A DNA stretch of 64,000 bases from Agromyces protaetiae (GCF_030866785.1 NZ_CP133018.1:2046001-2110000), one strand, 5' to 3'; shown: positions 17,969 through 25,892, counted from the first letter of the stretch. Program-made: numbers and translations. The notes: generated by a model from the sequence alone, not told the origin.

Positions 17969-18916
17969 TCAGGTCCAGGCGCGACGCTGCCGGTCCGCCC
18001 AGTACCGGTCCGGCGGCTCAGCGAACGCGGAACTCGTCGCCGCGTCGATGGGCGTCGGCCGTGCGTCGGCGTTGCGCCGCAGCTGGTCGGCGGTGACGGC
18101 GCCGCTCAGGACGATGCTCGCCCATGGCTGGGCCAATGCTGCGCCGATGGCGAGCTCGTCGAGCGCGTGGCCGGCGGCGGCGGCGAGTGCGGTGAGCCGG
18201 GGCTCGTCGTCGCCGGCGAGGCGTCCGTTCGCGAGGGCCTCTTTGACGACGACGACCCAGCCGGCGTCGTGCACCTCGGCGAGCGCGGGCGCCGCCGACG
18301 GTTCGAGCAGGTTCCAGGTCGTCTGCACGGCCGAGAACGGGCTGTCCGGCAGTCGGGCCGCCTGGCGGATGACGTCGGCCTGGCGCGGGCCGCTGGTGGA
18401 GAGGCCCACACGCACGCCGCGCTCCGCCAGCCGACGGAGCGCGTCCAGCAGTGCGGCGTCGCCGAGGGCGGGGCTGTCGGGGGTGACCGAGTGCACGAGG
18501 TACAGGTCGGGGCGGGTGCGCAGCGCCTGGATCGTCTCGGGCCACTGGGTCTCGAAGCTGTCGAGTCCGTGGTCCTTCCGCTCGTGCACGGACGCGTCCA
18601 TGCGCCAGCCGCCGACGTACGCATAGCCCCATTTGGACCCGATGACGAGCTCGTCGCGCCGGCCGGGGTGCCTGGCGAGCCATGACCCGATGAACTCCTC
18701 GGCGTGTCCGTAGGAGCGTGCGGCGTCGAGGTACCGGACGCCGAGGTCCCAGGCGACGTCGATGAGCTCGTGTGCGCGGTCCCGGAGCTCGTGCACCGTC
18801 CGCGTGTCCGGGGCACCGAGATCGCGGGCACGGCCCGACGTGATGTAGGCCGGGCGGCCGATCGCGGCGAGTCCGAGGCCGAGCCGGGCCGGGCGGAAGG
18901 CGCCGTGGTCGCTCAT
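17969..18916 (-). CDS. Aldo/keto reductase
   Basis: 315 residues. The catalytic tetrad is visible: D and Y in RYLDAARSYG, K in SKWGYA, H in LVHSVTP. NADPH-dependent reduction of a carbonyl compound is expected. The ATG at 18916 (MSDHGAF) is taken instead of a farther in-frame start because it gives the family N-terminus. Convergent with the catabolic operon and transcribed separately, so a role in the same pathway is uncertain. Confidence 0.9.
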   Translation of the reverse strand: MSDHGAFRPARLGLGLAAIGRPAYITSGRARDLGAPDTRTVHELRDRAHELIDVAWDLGVRYLDAARSYGHAEEFIGSWLARHPGRRDELVIGSKWGYAYVGGWRMDASVHERKDHGLDSFETQWPETIQALRTRPDLYLVHSVTPDSPALGDAALLDALRRLAERGVRVGLSTSGPRQADVIRQAARLPDSPFSAVQTTWNLLEPSAAPALAEVHDAGWVVVVKEALANGRLAGDDEPRLTALAAAAGHALDELAIGAALAQPWASIVLSGAVTADQLRRNADARPTPIDAATSSAFAEPPDRYWADRQRRAWT

Positions 18917-19050
18917 GTGACGAGCGTAGCTGGCGGCGTGCCCGGCGGCACCGCGCGGATCGCCCGCGGATCGCGCGCGGGTCGCGCGCATCGCGCGGCC
19001 GGCGATCGGGCGGTCCCGCGTACGGTGGGAGGCCAGACGAGAGGATGCCG

Positions 19051-19674
19051 ATGCCGAGCCGGTCCGTACACGCCGCCGCCGACCCGGCGGACGATCACTT
19101 CGCAGATCTTCGGGCGATGGTCGGCGCCGACCCCGAGAACGCGGCCATGGCCGCGCAGGGCTGGCAGCCGCTGTTCACGGGATCGCATCGAGCGCGGATC
19201 CTGCTGGTCGGCCAGGCTCCCGGCCGCCGTGCGCAGGAGACGAACACCCCGTGGAGCGATCCGAGCGGCGACCGGCTCGTGCGCTGGCTCGGCGTCACGC
19301 GCGAGATCTTCCACGATCCCGAGCAGTTCGCCATCCTGCCGATGGACTTCTACTATCCGGGCCGCGCCGGCTCCGGCGACGCACCGCCTCGGCGCGGGTT
19401 CGCGGCGAGGTGGCATCCGCTCGTCCTGGAACGCCTCGCCGAGACGCGCCTGACGATCCTCGTGGGCGGCTACGCGCAGCGGCACTACCTCGGCGACCGT
19501 GCGCGCGGCACGCTCACGGAGACCGTGCGCGCGTGGCGCGACTACCTGCCCGGGACCGTGCCGATCGTGCACCCGTCGGGCCTGAACGCGCGGTGGCACG
19601 CGGTCAACCCGTGGTTCGAGGCCGAGGTCGTGCCAGCGCTGCCCGCGTTGGTTCGGGGCGCACTCGAAGGGTGA
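19051..19674 (+). CDS. Uracil-DNA glycosylase family protein
   Basis: 207 residues. VGQAPGRRAQ and the C-terminal HPSGLN correspond to motifs 1 and 2 of the UDG superfamily fold. The catalytic subtype cannot be fixed by eye. GAGAGG lies 6 nt before the ATG at 19051; an earlier in-frame ATG at 19045 would leave no spacing. Could act in base-excision repair or have another base-hydrolysing role. No partner genes adjoin it. Confidence 0.8.
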   Translation: MPSRSVHAAADPADDHFADLRAMVGADPENAAMAAQGWQPLFTGSHRARILLVGQAPGRRAQETNTPWSDPSGDRLVRWLGVTREIFHDPEQFAILPMDFYYPGRAGSGDAPPRRGFAARWHPLVLERLAETRLTILVGGYAQRHYLGDRARGTLTETVRAWRDYLPGTVPIVHPSGLNARWHAVNPWFEAEVVPALPALVRGALEG

Positions 19675-19710
19675 GGGAGCCGGAGGGGGCTCCGGTGCGG
19701 TTCTGCAAGG

Positions 19711-19726
19711 GGCGGCTCGTGCCGCC
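19711..19726. terminator. Hairpin between convergent UDG-like and VOC genes
   Basis: GGCGGC (19711-19716), loop TCGT, GCCGCC (19721-19726). Short but perfect. A second stem, GGAGCC/GGCTCC, lies just upstream near 19677-19694. Confidence 0.45.
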
Positions 19727-19755
19727 GGAGCATCCTGAACCGTTTGCTGGCCGGG

Positions 19756-20175
19756 TCAGGCCGGTGCCTCGCCCTCCGCGTAGGCGGCGGCGAACTCGGC
19801 GCTCGGCGCGATCGGTTGGATCACGTCGAGCAGCACGCCGTCGGGCGCCTCGAGGATGACGTGTCGCTGGCCGAAGTCCTCGTCGCGCAGCGGAAGTCGC
19901 ACGCGGTCCGGGTGCTCGCGCGTGAGCGCGGCGTGCACGGCGTCGACGTCGTCGACCTCGAGGTTGAGCAGCACGCCCTGCGGCGCGCGGCGGAAGCCCT
20001 CGGGGATCGTCTCGTGGCGGGCATCGAGGATCGCGAGCTCGAAGCGGTCGAGCCGGAGGCTCACGTACCAGTCGCTTTCATAGGTCGTCTCGAAGCCCAG
20101 GGCATCGCGGTAGAAGGCCGCGGCTGCGGCGACGTCGGTGGAGGTGATGACGGGGTAGAACCCGGTGACGTGCAT
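19756..20175 (-). CDS. VOC family (glyoxalase/bleomycin resistance) protein
   Basis: 139 residues with the paired beta-alpha-beta-beta-beta modules of the VOC fold: FYRDALGFETTYESDWYVSL in the first half and HVILEAPDGVLLDVI in the second. The ATG at 20175 has AAAGGAG at ideal spacing, so the longer frame to 20235 is rejected. It diverges from a TetR gene across an AT-rich region with inverted repeats, a classic repressor-target layout. The substrate is unknown. Confidence 0.87.
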   Translation of the reverse strand: MHVTGFYPVITSTDVAAAAAFYRDALGFETTYESDWYVSLRLDRFELAILDARHETIPEGFRRAPQGVLLNLEVDDVDAVHAALTREHPDRVRLPLRDEDFGQRHVILEAPDGVLLDVIQPIAPSAEFAAAYAEGEAPA

Positions 20176-20183
20176 GGCGCGCT

Positions 20184-20242
20184 CCTTTACGTACAATAAG
20201 TATCTATTACGCCACACTATACATACACACTGCACGTAAAGG
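20184..20242. promoter_or_regulatory. Divergent VOC/TetR control region
   Basis: Inverted arms CCTTTACGT (20184-20192) and ACGTAAAGG (20234-20242) include both ribosome-binding sites. The stretch between them is strikingly AT-rich for this genome and holds the -10 boxes. A TetR operator is expected here. Confidence 0.5.
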
Positions 20243-20249
20243 AACCCGT

Positions 20250-20861
20250 ATGCCCCGCGCCACCGCAGCCGCCGCCGCCGAGACCGCCCGCGTCGTGCTC
20301 GCCGCCGCCACCGAGCTGTTCGGCGCGAGGGGCTACGCCGACGTCTCGCTCGAGGACGTCGCCGAGGCCGCGGGCGTGACCCGAGGCGCCGTCTATCACC
20401 ATTACGCGAACAAGCCGGGCCTGTTCCGCGCGGTCGCGGCCGGCTTGCAAGACGCGGTCGCCGGCTCGGTCGTCGCCGCGGCGGACGCGGCGAGCCACGG
20501 GAGGGCGACGGATGCCTCGGGCGACACGAACTCCGCCTTCGAGGAGTTGCGCGCCGGCAGTCACGCGTTCCTCGACGCGATCACCGCCGCACCGGCCGCA
20601 CGCGTGCTGCTCGTCGATGCCCCCGCCGTCATCGGATGGGCCGAGTGGCGCGAGCTCGACGCGGCGAACTCCGCGCGCCATCTGCGCGAGGCGCTCGCGA
20701 GCCTCGGCACCCCCGACGATCTGCTCGACGCCCTCACGGCGCAGCTGTCCGGCGCCATGAACGAGGCCGCGCTCCAGCTCGCGGCGCGCCCGGCGGATGC
20801 CTCGGCCCGCGCCGCGGCGCACCGCGCCCTCGACCGGCTCCTCGAGGCCGCCGTCGCGTGA
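20250..20861 (+). CDS. TetR family transcriptional regulator
   Basis: 203 residues. The N-terminal helix-turn-helix (about 15-60) contains VSLEDVAEAAGVTRGAVYHHYANK, a strong TetR match. The C-terminal ligand-binding domain is helical and alanine-rich. Probably represses itself and the divergent VOC gene. Its last codons form part of a 118-bp segment repeated 209 bp downstream. Confidence 0.93.
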   Translation: MPRATAAAAAETARVVLAAATELFGARGYADVSLEDVAEAAGVTRGAVYHHYANKPGLFRAVAAGLQDAVAGSVVAAADAASHGRATDASGDTNSAFEELRAGSHAFLDAITAAPAARVLLVDAPAVIGWAEWRELDAANSARHLREALASLGTPDDLLDALTAQLSGAMNEAALQLAARPADASARAAAHRALDRLLEAAVA

Positions 20862-20955
20862 CCTGCGCGTCATCGCAGCTCAGGAACTTCGACCTCCCAA
20901 GCGGCGTGTCGGCCGGCGACGCGCCGCAGCGGCGCGAGATCTTCCTGAGCAAGGA
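20838..20955 (+). repeat. Palindromic repeat element, copy 1 (includes the TetR 3' end)
   Basis: About 118 bp, repeated at 21047-21165. It starts inside the TetR gene. It contains GCTCAGGAA (20878-20886) and TTCCTGAGC (20942-20950) as inverted arms around a GC-rich core with a further dyad at GTCGGCCGGCGAC. Function unknown. Confidence 0.8.
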
Positions 20956-21226
20956 AATCGGCCCGAGGCATCCCCACCGCGTGATCGCCGTCCATTGCCG
21001 GCGCGGCGGCCGGGCGGTCTCGGCGCCGCCGCTCATCGAGTGCCGACTCCTCGAGGCCGCCGTCGCGTGACCTGTCCCGTGATCGCAGCTCAGGAATCCC
21101 TGCCGGTGACGCGGCGTGTCGGCCGGCGACGCGCCGCAGCAGCCCGGGATCTTCCTGAGCAAGGAGCGCTGCTGAACAGCGGAGCGGGCTCGGCCTCCGG
21201 GCGCGTTCGATCGCGGGAGGGACGGG
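20862..21226. other. Gene-free interval after the TetR gene
   Basis: Contains most of the two copies of the palindromic repeat and 91 bp of single-copy sequence between them. No convincing gene, promoter or RNA was seen. Confidence 0.6.
21047..21165 (+). repeat. Palindromic repeat element, copy 2
   Basis: Second copy of the 20838-20955 element. Inverted arms GCTCAGGAA (21088-21096) and TTCCTGAGC (21152-21160) and the GC-rich core are kept, while the sequence just inside the left arm differs. It also carries a copy of the last TetR codons. Confidence 0.8.
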
Positions 21227-21745
21227 TCAGCGCTCGGCGTCGCCGCCGAGGCGGCGGAACCGGTGGTTGCGGTAGAGCAGGGGCGGGGCTTCGTCGCCGA
21301 TCGCGACGTCGAGCACCTCGGCGATCACGAGCGTGGAGCTGCCGACCGGCAGCCGGTGCAGCGCCCGGCAGCGGAGCACCGCCGGGGCATCCGCGAGCAC
21401 CGGCTCGCCCGTCGCGAGCCGCGACCAGTTCTGTTCGGGCGTGAAGCGCGGCTCGCCCGAGCGCGCGAACGCGTGCGCGAGGCGCGCGTGGTGCTCGCCG
21501 AGGAAGTGCACCGCGAACGTCCTCGTCCCGAGAAGCGCGCCCGCGCTGCCGGTCGAGCGGGTGACCGAGAACGACAGCGCGGGCGGATCGACCGCCACCG
21601 ACGCCACGCTCGAGGCCGTGAGGCCGACGGGCCCGGTCGCGGTCGCCGCCGTGATGAGCGCGACTCCGGCGGGATGCATCCGGAACGCGCGACGCATGCC
21701 CTCGCCGACGTGCGCGACGTGCGCGACGTGCTCGGTGTCGCTCAC
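21227..21745 (-). CDS. Flavin reductase family protein
   Basis: 172 residues. GLTASSVASVAVDPPALSF and the segment FAVHFLGEHHARLAHAF are typical of the FMN-binding split-barrel flavin reductases. It should reduce FMN/FAD with NAD(P)H and hand reduced flavin to a partner. The GTG at 21745 overlaps the ferredoxin stop (GTGA), so the two are coupled and both lie under the SoxR-type promoter. Confidence 0.87.
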   Translation of the reverse strand: MSDTEHVAHVAHVGEGMRRAFRMHPAGVALITAATATGPVGLTASSVASVAVDPPALSFSVTRSTGSAGALLGTRTFAVHFLGEHHARLAHAFARSGEPRFTPEQNWSRLATGEPVLADAPAVLRCRALHRLPVGSSTLVIAEVLDVAIGDEAPPLLYRNHRFRRLGGDAER

Positions 21746-22068
21746 GCGTGCGCCGCCTGCGGCGGGAGCGCCGCGATCAGCGGGTGGTCCTTCGCGATCA
21801 TGCCGACCTTCGCCGCGCCGCCGGGGGAGCCCAGGTCGTCGAAGAACTCGACGTTGGCGCGGTAGTAGTCGGCCCACTGCTCCGGGACGTCGTCTTCGTA
21901 GTAGATCGCCTCGACCGGGCACACCGGCTCGCAGGCCCCGCAGTCGACGCACTCGTCGGGGTGGATGTACAGCGAGCGCTCACCCTCGTAGATGCAGTCG
22001 ACGGGGCACTCGTCGATGCAGGCACGGTCCTTCACATCGACGCAGGGCAGTGCGATCACATAGGTCAC
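21742..22068 (-). CDS. fdxA: 7Fe ferredoxin (3Fe-4S/4Fe-4S)
   Basis: 108 residues. Cys of CVDVKDRACIDECPVDC and of CVDCGACEPVCPVEA give one 3Fe-4S and one 4Fe-4S site, the normal actinobacterial FdxA pattern. Electron carrier in the cytoplasm. The GTG at 22068 with GAGAGGAA upstream was chosen; the frame upstream is open but crosses the promoter. Transcribed divergently from soxR through a promoter with a 19-bp spacer centred on a SoxR-like dyad. Confidence 0.93.
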   Translation of the reverse strand: MTYVIALPCVDVKDRACIDECPVDCIYEGERSLYIHPDECVDCGACEPVCPVEAIYYEDDVPEQWADYYRANVEFFDDLGSPGGAAKVGMIAKDHPLIAALPPQAAHA

Positions 22069-22115
22069 GGCGGGTCGGTTCCTCTCGGCGCGGTCTGGTG
22101 CGTGCGCGAGACTCC

Positions 22116-22146
22116 ACCGTAAAACCTCAAGTACCGTTGAAGTCAA
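22116..22146 (-). promoter_or_regulatory. SoxR-type promoter of fdxA (19-bp spacer)
   Basis: On the minus strand, TTGACT (22141-22146), exactly 19 bp, TACGGT (22116-22121). The over-long spacer is the hallmark of MerR/SoxR-activated promoters. The dyad ACCTCAAG-TACC-GTTGAAGT (22124-22143) in the spacer resembles known SoxR boxes. Confidence 0.8.
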
Positions 22147-22162
22147 AACGAACGGAGGCCTT

Positions 22163-22636
22163 GTGGTTGATGCACTCGACGGGGTACCGGCGCCCGATGA
22201 GCTGTTGTCGATCGGGGAGATGAGTCGCCGCACCGGCGTCGCGGCGTCGGCACTGCGGTTCTACGAGGAACTGGGCCTTATCGCGGCCGTGCGCACCGGC
22301 GGAAATCAACGCCGGTACCCCCGGCACATGCTGCGTCGGGTGTCGCTCGTCACGGTCGCGAAGCGTCTGGGCATCCCGCTCGGCGACGTGCAGGAGGCGT
22401 TCGCCCACGTGCCGCTCGATCGCACGCCGACTCATGACGACTGGCAGCGGGCGTCGCGACGGTGGAAGCGGCGGCTCGAGGAGCGCCGGCGCGGCCTCGA
22501 GAAGCTCGAGCGCGAGCTCACCGGATGCATCGGCTGCGGATGTCTCTCCATGAAGGCCTGCGCGCTGCTCAACCCGGGAGATGCGCTCGGCGACGCGGGT
22601 GCCGGGCCACGCCGCCTGGAGACTGCGGGGGAGTAG
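22163..22636 (+). CDS. soxR: Redox-sensitive MerR-type activator SoxR
   Basis: 157 residues. The MerR winged helix (LLSIGEMSRRTGVAASALRF) is followed by a coiled dimer helix and the C-terminal cluster motif CIGCGCLSMKAC, with the four Cys spaced as in SoxR for a [2Fe-2S] cluster. Redox-active compounds oxidise the cluster and switch on transcription. Here the visible target is the divergent fdxA-flavin reductase pair. The GTG at 22163 follows GGAGG. Confidence 0.95.
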   Translation: MVDALDGVPAPDELLSIGEMSRRTGVAASALRFYEELGLIAAVRTGGNQRRYPRHMLRRVSLVTVAKRLGIPLGDVQEAFAHVPLDRTPTHDDWQRASRRWKRRLEERRRGLEKLERELTGCIGCGCLSMKACALLNPGDALGDAGAGPRRLETAGE

Positions 22637-22647
22637 GGTCGCTTCGT

Positions 22648-22845
22648 ATGGCAGCAGTGGATCCCGACGAGCGTCGCGAGCAGCTCACGACCGCGCCGAA
22701 GGCCGCCGAGGCGGATGCGGCACCGCGGATCGAGGTGACGGACCGGGGCGACGGTGTGCAGCGCATCGATGTGGCCGACACAGCCGCGGTCCGACCCGGC
22801 GAGGCCGACGCGGAGGACTCGGGCGCGTCGACGACCGAGCCCTGA
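22648..22845 (+). CDS. Small acidic protein of unknown function
   Basis: 65 residues, rich in Asp, Glu and Ala, with no Cys and no membrane segment. A TAGGGT box at 22634-22639 lies 8 nt before the ATG, which suggests a leaderless start. It begins 11 bp after soxR. Coding is supported by the GC-rich third positions and the sharp start. No family recognised. Confidence 0.6.
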   Translation: MAAVDPDERREQLTTAPKAAEADAAPRIEVTDRGDGVQRIDVADTAAVRPGEADAEDSGASTTEP

Positions 22846-23199
22846 TCGCATCGCCGATGACCACGCGGAGGGCGGTCGGCACGCCATCCGGCCCGTCCGG
22901 CCCGTCCGGCTCCGATCGTTCCAGCTGAGCCAAGGGCCAGTCCCAGCGCGAGCGCCGGAGCGTGATCGGCAGCAGATGCTCCGGCGGTGGTCGGCCATAC
23001 TCGTCGCGCACGGCCTGAGAGGGCCGCCGATGCGCAGCAGCCCGCATCCCGAACGCAGGCTCCGGTGCTCTCGATGCTCAGATGCTGCCCCAGGATCCTG
23101 GAACGGGTTCGCGCTCGAAGGAGACGAACATGCCAGAAGTGCCGGAGTCGCCCGCGGCGCGAGTGCTGGAGTGCGGCGATGTTTGGCGTGTCGTCTCAT
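22846..23199. other. Interval without a convincing gene
   Basis: Holds a 12-bp perfect palindrome CCAGGATCCTGG (23090-23101) and, at 23130, an ATG after AAGGAG whose 80-codon frame overlaps the next gene out of frame. I could not decide whether that short frame is translated. Otherwise nothing seen. Confidence 0.4.
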
Positions 23200-23215
23200 T
23201 CGAACGTATGTTCGA
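23200..23215. promoter_or_regulatory. LexA (SOS) box over the -10 region
   Basis: TCGAAC-GTAT-GTTCGA, a perfect match to the actinobacterial/Gram-positive LexA operator. It covers the likely -10 TATGTT (23207-23212); TTGGCG (23183-23188) is a possible -35 with 18 bp between. Repression of the gene starting at 23219 is expected. Confidence 0.85.
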
Positions 23216-23218
23216 CTC

Positions 23219-23479
23219 GTGGTCACGTGGCATCCGATACTGGCGGCGGAGGAGCCGTCCGCCGGCCGCTGGGAGCTGCGCGACCAGTACGGACGCTGCT
23301 ACGGCGTCGTGCGCATCCTGCGGCACGGTGCGGAGGTGGGCTATCGCGCCGACGACGCCGGCGGCGAGTTGATCGGGTACTTCACCACGCTGCGCGCGGC
23401 GTGCGGTCAGGTGCACGCGCGCTTCGTGCGCGCTCATGGCCCGGCGCCGTTTCAGGGGTATCCGGATTTCCGCGCGTAG
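23219..23479 (+). CDS. Small SOS-box-controlled protein of unknown function
   Basis: 86 residues from a GTG lying 6 nt after the -10 box, hence probably leaderless. The sequence reads as a compact single domain (GRWELRDQYGRCYGVVRI, then VGYRADDAGGELIGYF, then a helix ending FVRAHGPAPFQGYPDF). No signal peptide or membrane segment. The LexA site in its promoter implies induction on DNA damage. I do not recognise the family; a role in damage response is inferred only from the operator. Confidence 0.75.
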   Translation: MVTWHPILAAEEPSAGRWELRDQYGRCYGVVRILRHGAEVGYRADDAGGELIGYFTTLRAACGQVHARFVRAHGPAPFQGYPDFRA

Positions 23480-24244
23480 CGCCGGCGCGCGGGCGTGGGG
23501 TCGGGGTCGGGGTCGCGGGGTCGGGGTCGTCCTTCAGGTGCGGTGATGGGTTGGTGCTGGCCCAGCGAGTCGAGGCGCGCGCCGTCCGCGAGGTGTCGAG
23601 CCGGATGATCCGCTCGCCGCGATCGTGACGGCCATGATCGAGACGACGCGCCCTGCGTGACCGTCTCCACGGGGACTCGCTCACGGCGGCGGTCACCGCG
23701 GCTCTCCTCGACGGCGAGGAGCCTGTGGCTGCAGTGGAGCTGGGCGCGGCGGCCGCCGCACTGAACGTGACGCGGCACAGACCCGGCTCGGGTGATGGCG
23801 AGGCGATCGGCTGCCTCCGGCGGGAGGGTCAGGATCGAGCCGGTGCGCGCCAGGCCGGTTGCCCACGGGGTCGCCGGTCGAATGGGTGGCGAGCCTGCGG
23901 GGGTGCACCGCCCACTCGGCGATCGCCCGCGAACCGCCGACGTGCCGTGTCGTGTCGTGGGGCCGGAGTCCGCACGCAGGTTCCTGCCCACGTCGAGCAC
24001 TGACGGCAGGGCGCGGAGATCGCCTTCCGCCGCAAGCGGGCTGCGACGATCTGCCGGCCGCGGGTGCCGGGTGGGGAGATCTTGCGGGACCGGGTGCAGT
24101 GCGGCGCGCAGACCTGAGTTGAGTGGGTGACCGACCTCGGGGCCGGTCGCGCGAGCCGCTGGTGAACGGCGCTGATACGTGAGGGGAGGGTGGGCACAGG
24201 GCCTCGGCATCGCGATGTCGGTGGGTGCGTGGATACTACTCGAC
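23480..24244. other. Gene-poor stretch before the DUF222/HNH gene
   Basis: 765 bp with no start/stop arrangement, codon pattern or family match I would accept as a gene. Long frames exist on both strands but are compositional. It begins with a run of GGGG blocks at 23497-23526. It may contain decayed coding sequence, but I could not identify a parent. Confidence 0.5.
23497..23526 (+). repeat. Five-fold GGGG run, potential G-quadruplex
   Basis: GGGG blocks at 23497, 23503, 23509, 23517 and 23523 separated by TC or TCGC. Spacing suits an intramolecular G-quadruplex on the plus strand. It lies just after the SOS-controlled small gene. Confidence 0.6.
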
Positions 24245-25822
24245 ATGAAGAACTCGTCCCTCGATCGGCTCCAGGCCGGGCTCGGCGCGCTCGCGGAGAC
24301 CTGGGCCGGGGGCCTGCCCGCGCTCGGTGCTGACGCGGTCGGTGCTGATGCCGTGGGTGACGAGTTCGAGGCGTTGAGCGGACCGGGTCTGGTCCGGGTG
24401 GTCGAAGAGGTGGCGGGGCTGCGGCGTTCGCTGGACGCGGTGCTCGCGCGCGCCGCAGACGAGGTCGCGAAGCGGTCCGCGCCCGGGTTCGGCGCCGACG
24501 GGCTCGCGAAACAGCACGGGTACGCGTCGCCCGCACGGCTGGTCGCCGCGGCGACCGGTGGTGCGCCGGCTGAGGCGTCCCGGTTGCTGGCCGTGGGCGA
24601 GGCGACCCGGGCGCGTGCATCGTTCACGGGCGAGCTGCTCCCGGCGAAGTTCGCCGCGGTGCGCCGCGCGCTCGATGACGGCGCGCTGAGCGTGGATGCG
24701 GCGGCCGCGATCACGGGCATGCTGCGCCGGGTCGAGGTCCGCGCCGAGGCGAGCCTGCTCGAACCGTACGAGCAGAAACTGGTCGAGTTCGCAGACGGGC
24801 AACCGTTCTCGCTCATCCAGCGCGCAGTCAAGGCCGCCGAGGCGCGGCTCGACGAAGACGGTGCCCAGCCGGCCGATGAACGCATGTTCGCCGAGCGTGC
24901 GCTGACGCTCCACGAAGACGGCCACGGCATGTTCCAGCTCCGCGGACGGCTCGACCCCGTCACCGCGGCACCGATCAAGGCCGCACTCGACGCGCTCGTC
25001 AGCGACGCACTCGCCCGACGCCGCTCTCACGAGCCCGGCACGACCGGGCTCGACGGCGCAGCCGGGCTCGACGGGGCGAGCGGTGCGAGCGGGCTCGACG
25101 GCACGACCGGTACGACCGGGCTCGACGGCACGAGCGATGCGACCGGGCTCGACGGGCCGGGTGGTGCGACCGGCGGGCCGGTCGTGCCGGATCAACGATC
25201 GATCCCGCAACTCCAGGCCGACGCCCTCGCCGAACTCGCCAAGCACGCGCTCGGCTGCACGGCCGCGCCCGGCACCGCACCCAAGACCACCATCGTCGTG
25301 CGGATGAGCCTCGACGCACTCCGCACCGGCACCGGGCTCGCCGAGATCGACGGCATCGACAAACCCATCGCCGCGGCCACCGCCCGCAAACTCGCCGCCG
25401 ACGCCGAGCTGATTCCCATCGTGCTCGGCGCCGACAGCGCCCCGCTCGACCTCGGTCGCGCGACCCGCCTATTCACGAAACCACAACGCATCGCGCTCAT
25501 GGAACGCGACGGCGGATGCGCCTGCTGCGGCGCGAACATCACCTACGCCGAAGCCCACCACATCCAATGGTGGGCCAGAGACCACGGCCGCACCGACCTC
25601 GCAAACGGCGTCATGCTCTGCACCAGCTGCCACCACCGCATCCACGACCAAGGCTGGCGCATCCACACCGACGGACCCCGAATCTGGTTCATCCCACCAC
25701 CACACATCGACCCATCCCAACACCCCCGACTCGGCGGCCGAGCCCGATTCGACCCCACCTCGCCGGCCTGGTCAGCGCGCGCAGCACGTCCGCCCGCCAC
25801 ACCAGAGACGGCCGCGGCGTGA
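24245..25822 (+). CDS. DUF222 and HNH endonuclease domain protein (13E12-type)
   Basis: 525 residues. The N-terminal two-thirds is the helical DUF222 region. The C-terminal HNH nuclease (about 410-465) has CxxC in CACCGAN, AHHIQWW, LANGV and CTSCHHRIH. Residues about 265-312 form a low-complexity linker of repeated GLDG units. Family members are multi-copy in actinobacteria; function is largely unknown, though a mobile or DNA-cutting role is suspected. GATACT (24232-24237), 7 nt before the ATG, suggests a leaderless start. Confidence 0.85.
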   Translation: MKNSSLDRLQAGLGALAETWAGGLPALGADAVGADAVGDEFEALSGPGLVRVVEEVAGLRRSLDAVLARAADEVAKRSAPGFGADGLAKQHGYASPARLVAAATGGAPAEASRLLAVGEATRARASFTGELLPAKFAAVRRALDDGALSVDAAAAITGMLRRVEVRAEASLLEPYEQKLVEFADGQPFSLIQRAVKAAEARLDEDGAQPADERMFAERALTLHEDGHGMFQLRGRLDPVTAAPIKAALDALVSDALARRRSHEPGTTGLDGAAGLDGASGASGLDGTTGTTGLDGTSDATGLDGPGGATGGPVVPDQRSIPQLQADALAELAKHALGCTAAPGTAPKTTIVVRMSLDALRTGTGLAEIDGIDKPIAAATARKLAADAELIPIVLGADSAPLDLGRATRLFTKPQRIALMERDGGCACCGANITYAEAHHIQWWARDHGRTDLANGVMLCTSCHHRIHDQGWRIHTDGPRIWFIPPPHIDPSQHPRLGGRARFDPTSPAWSARAARPPATPETAAA

Positions 25823-25892
25823 ACCCTGACGTGTGAGTATGTGGCGCCCGCGACACTCGCGCTCACCACGCCCCGCGGCGAGGACCGTGCAC

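Noticed and set aside
20862..21226. CRISPR array
   Set aside because: Only two long copies with different internal sequence; no short regular repeats and spacers, and no cas gene in the window.
23130..23372. 80-codon frame from an ATG with a good Shine-Dalgarno sequence overlapping the SOS-controlled gene
   Set aside because: Most of it is an out-of-frame shadow of the 23219 gene with high Arg/Ser content; a short translated leader cannot be excluded but is not supported.
23452..24978. 508-codon minus-strand frame and other long frames in the gene-poor stretch
   Set aside because: It runs antisense through the DUF222 gene and its composition is that of a shadow frame; no recognisable domain.
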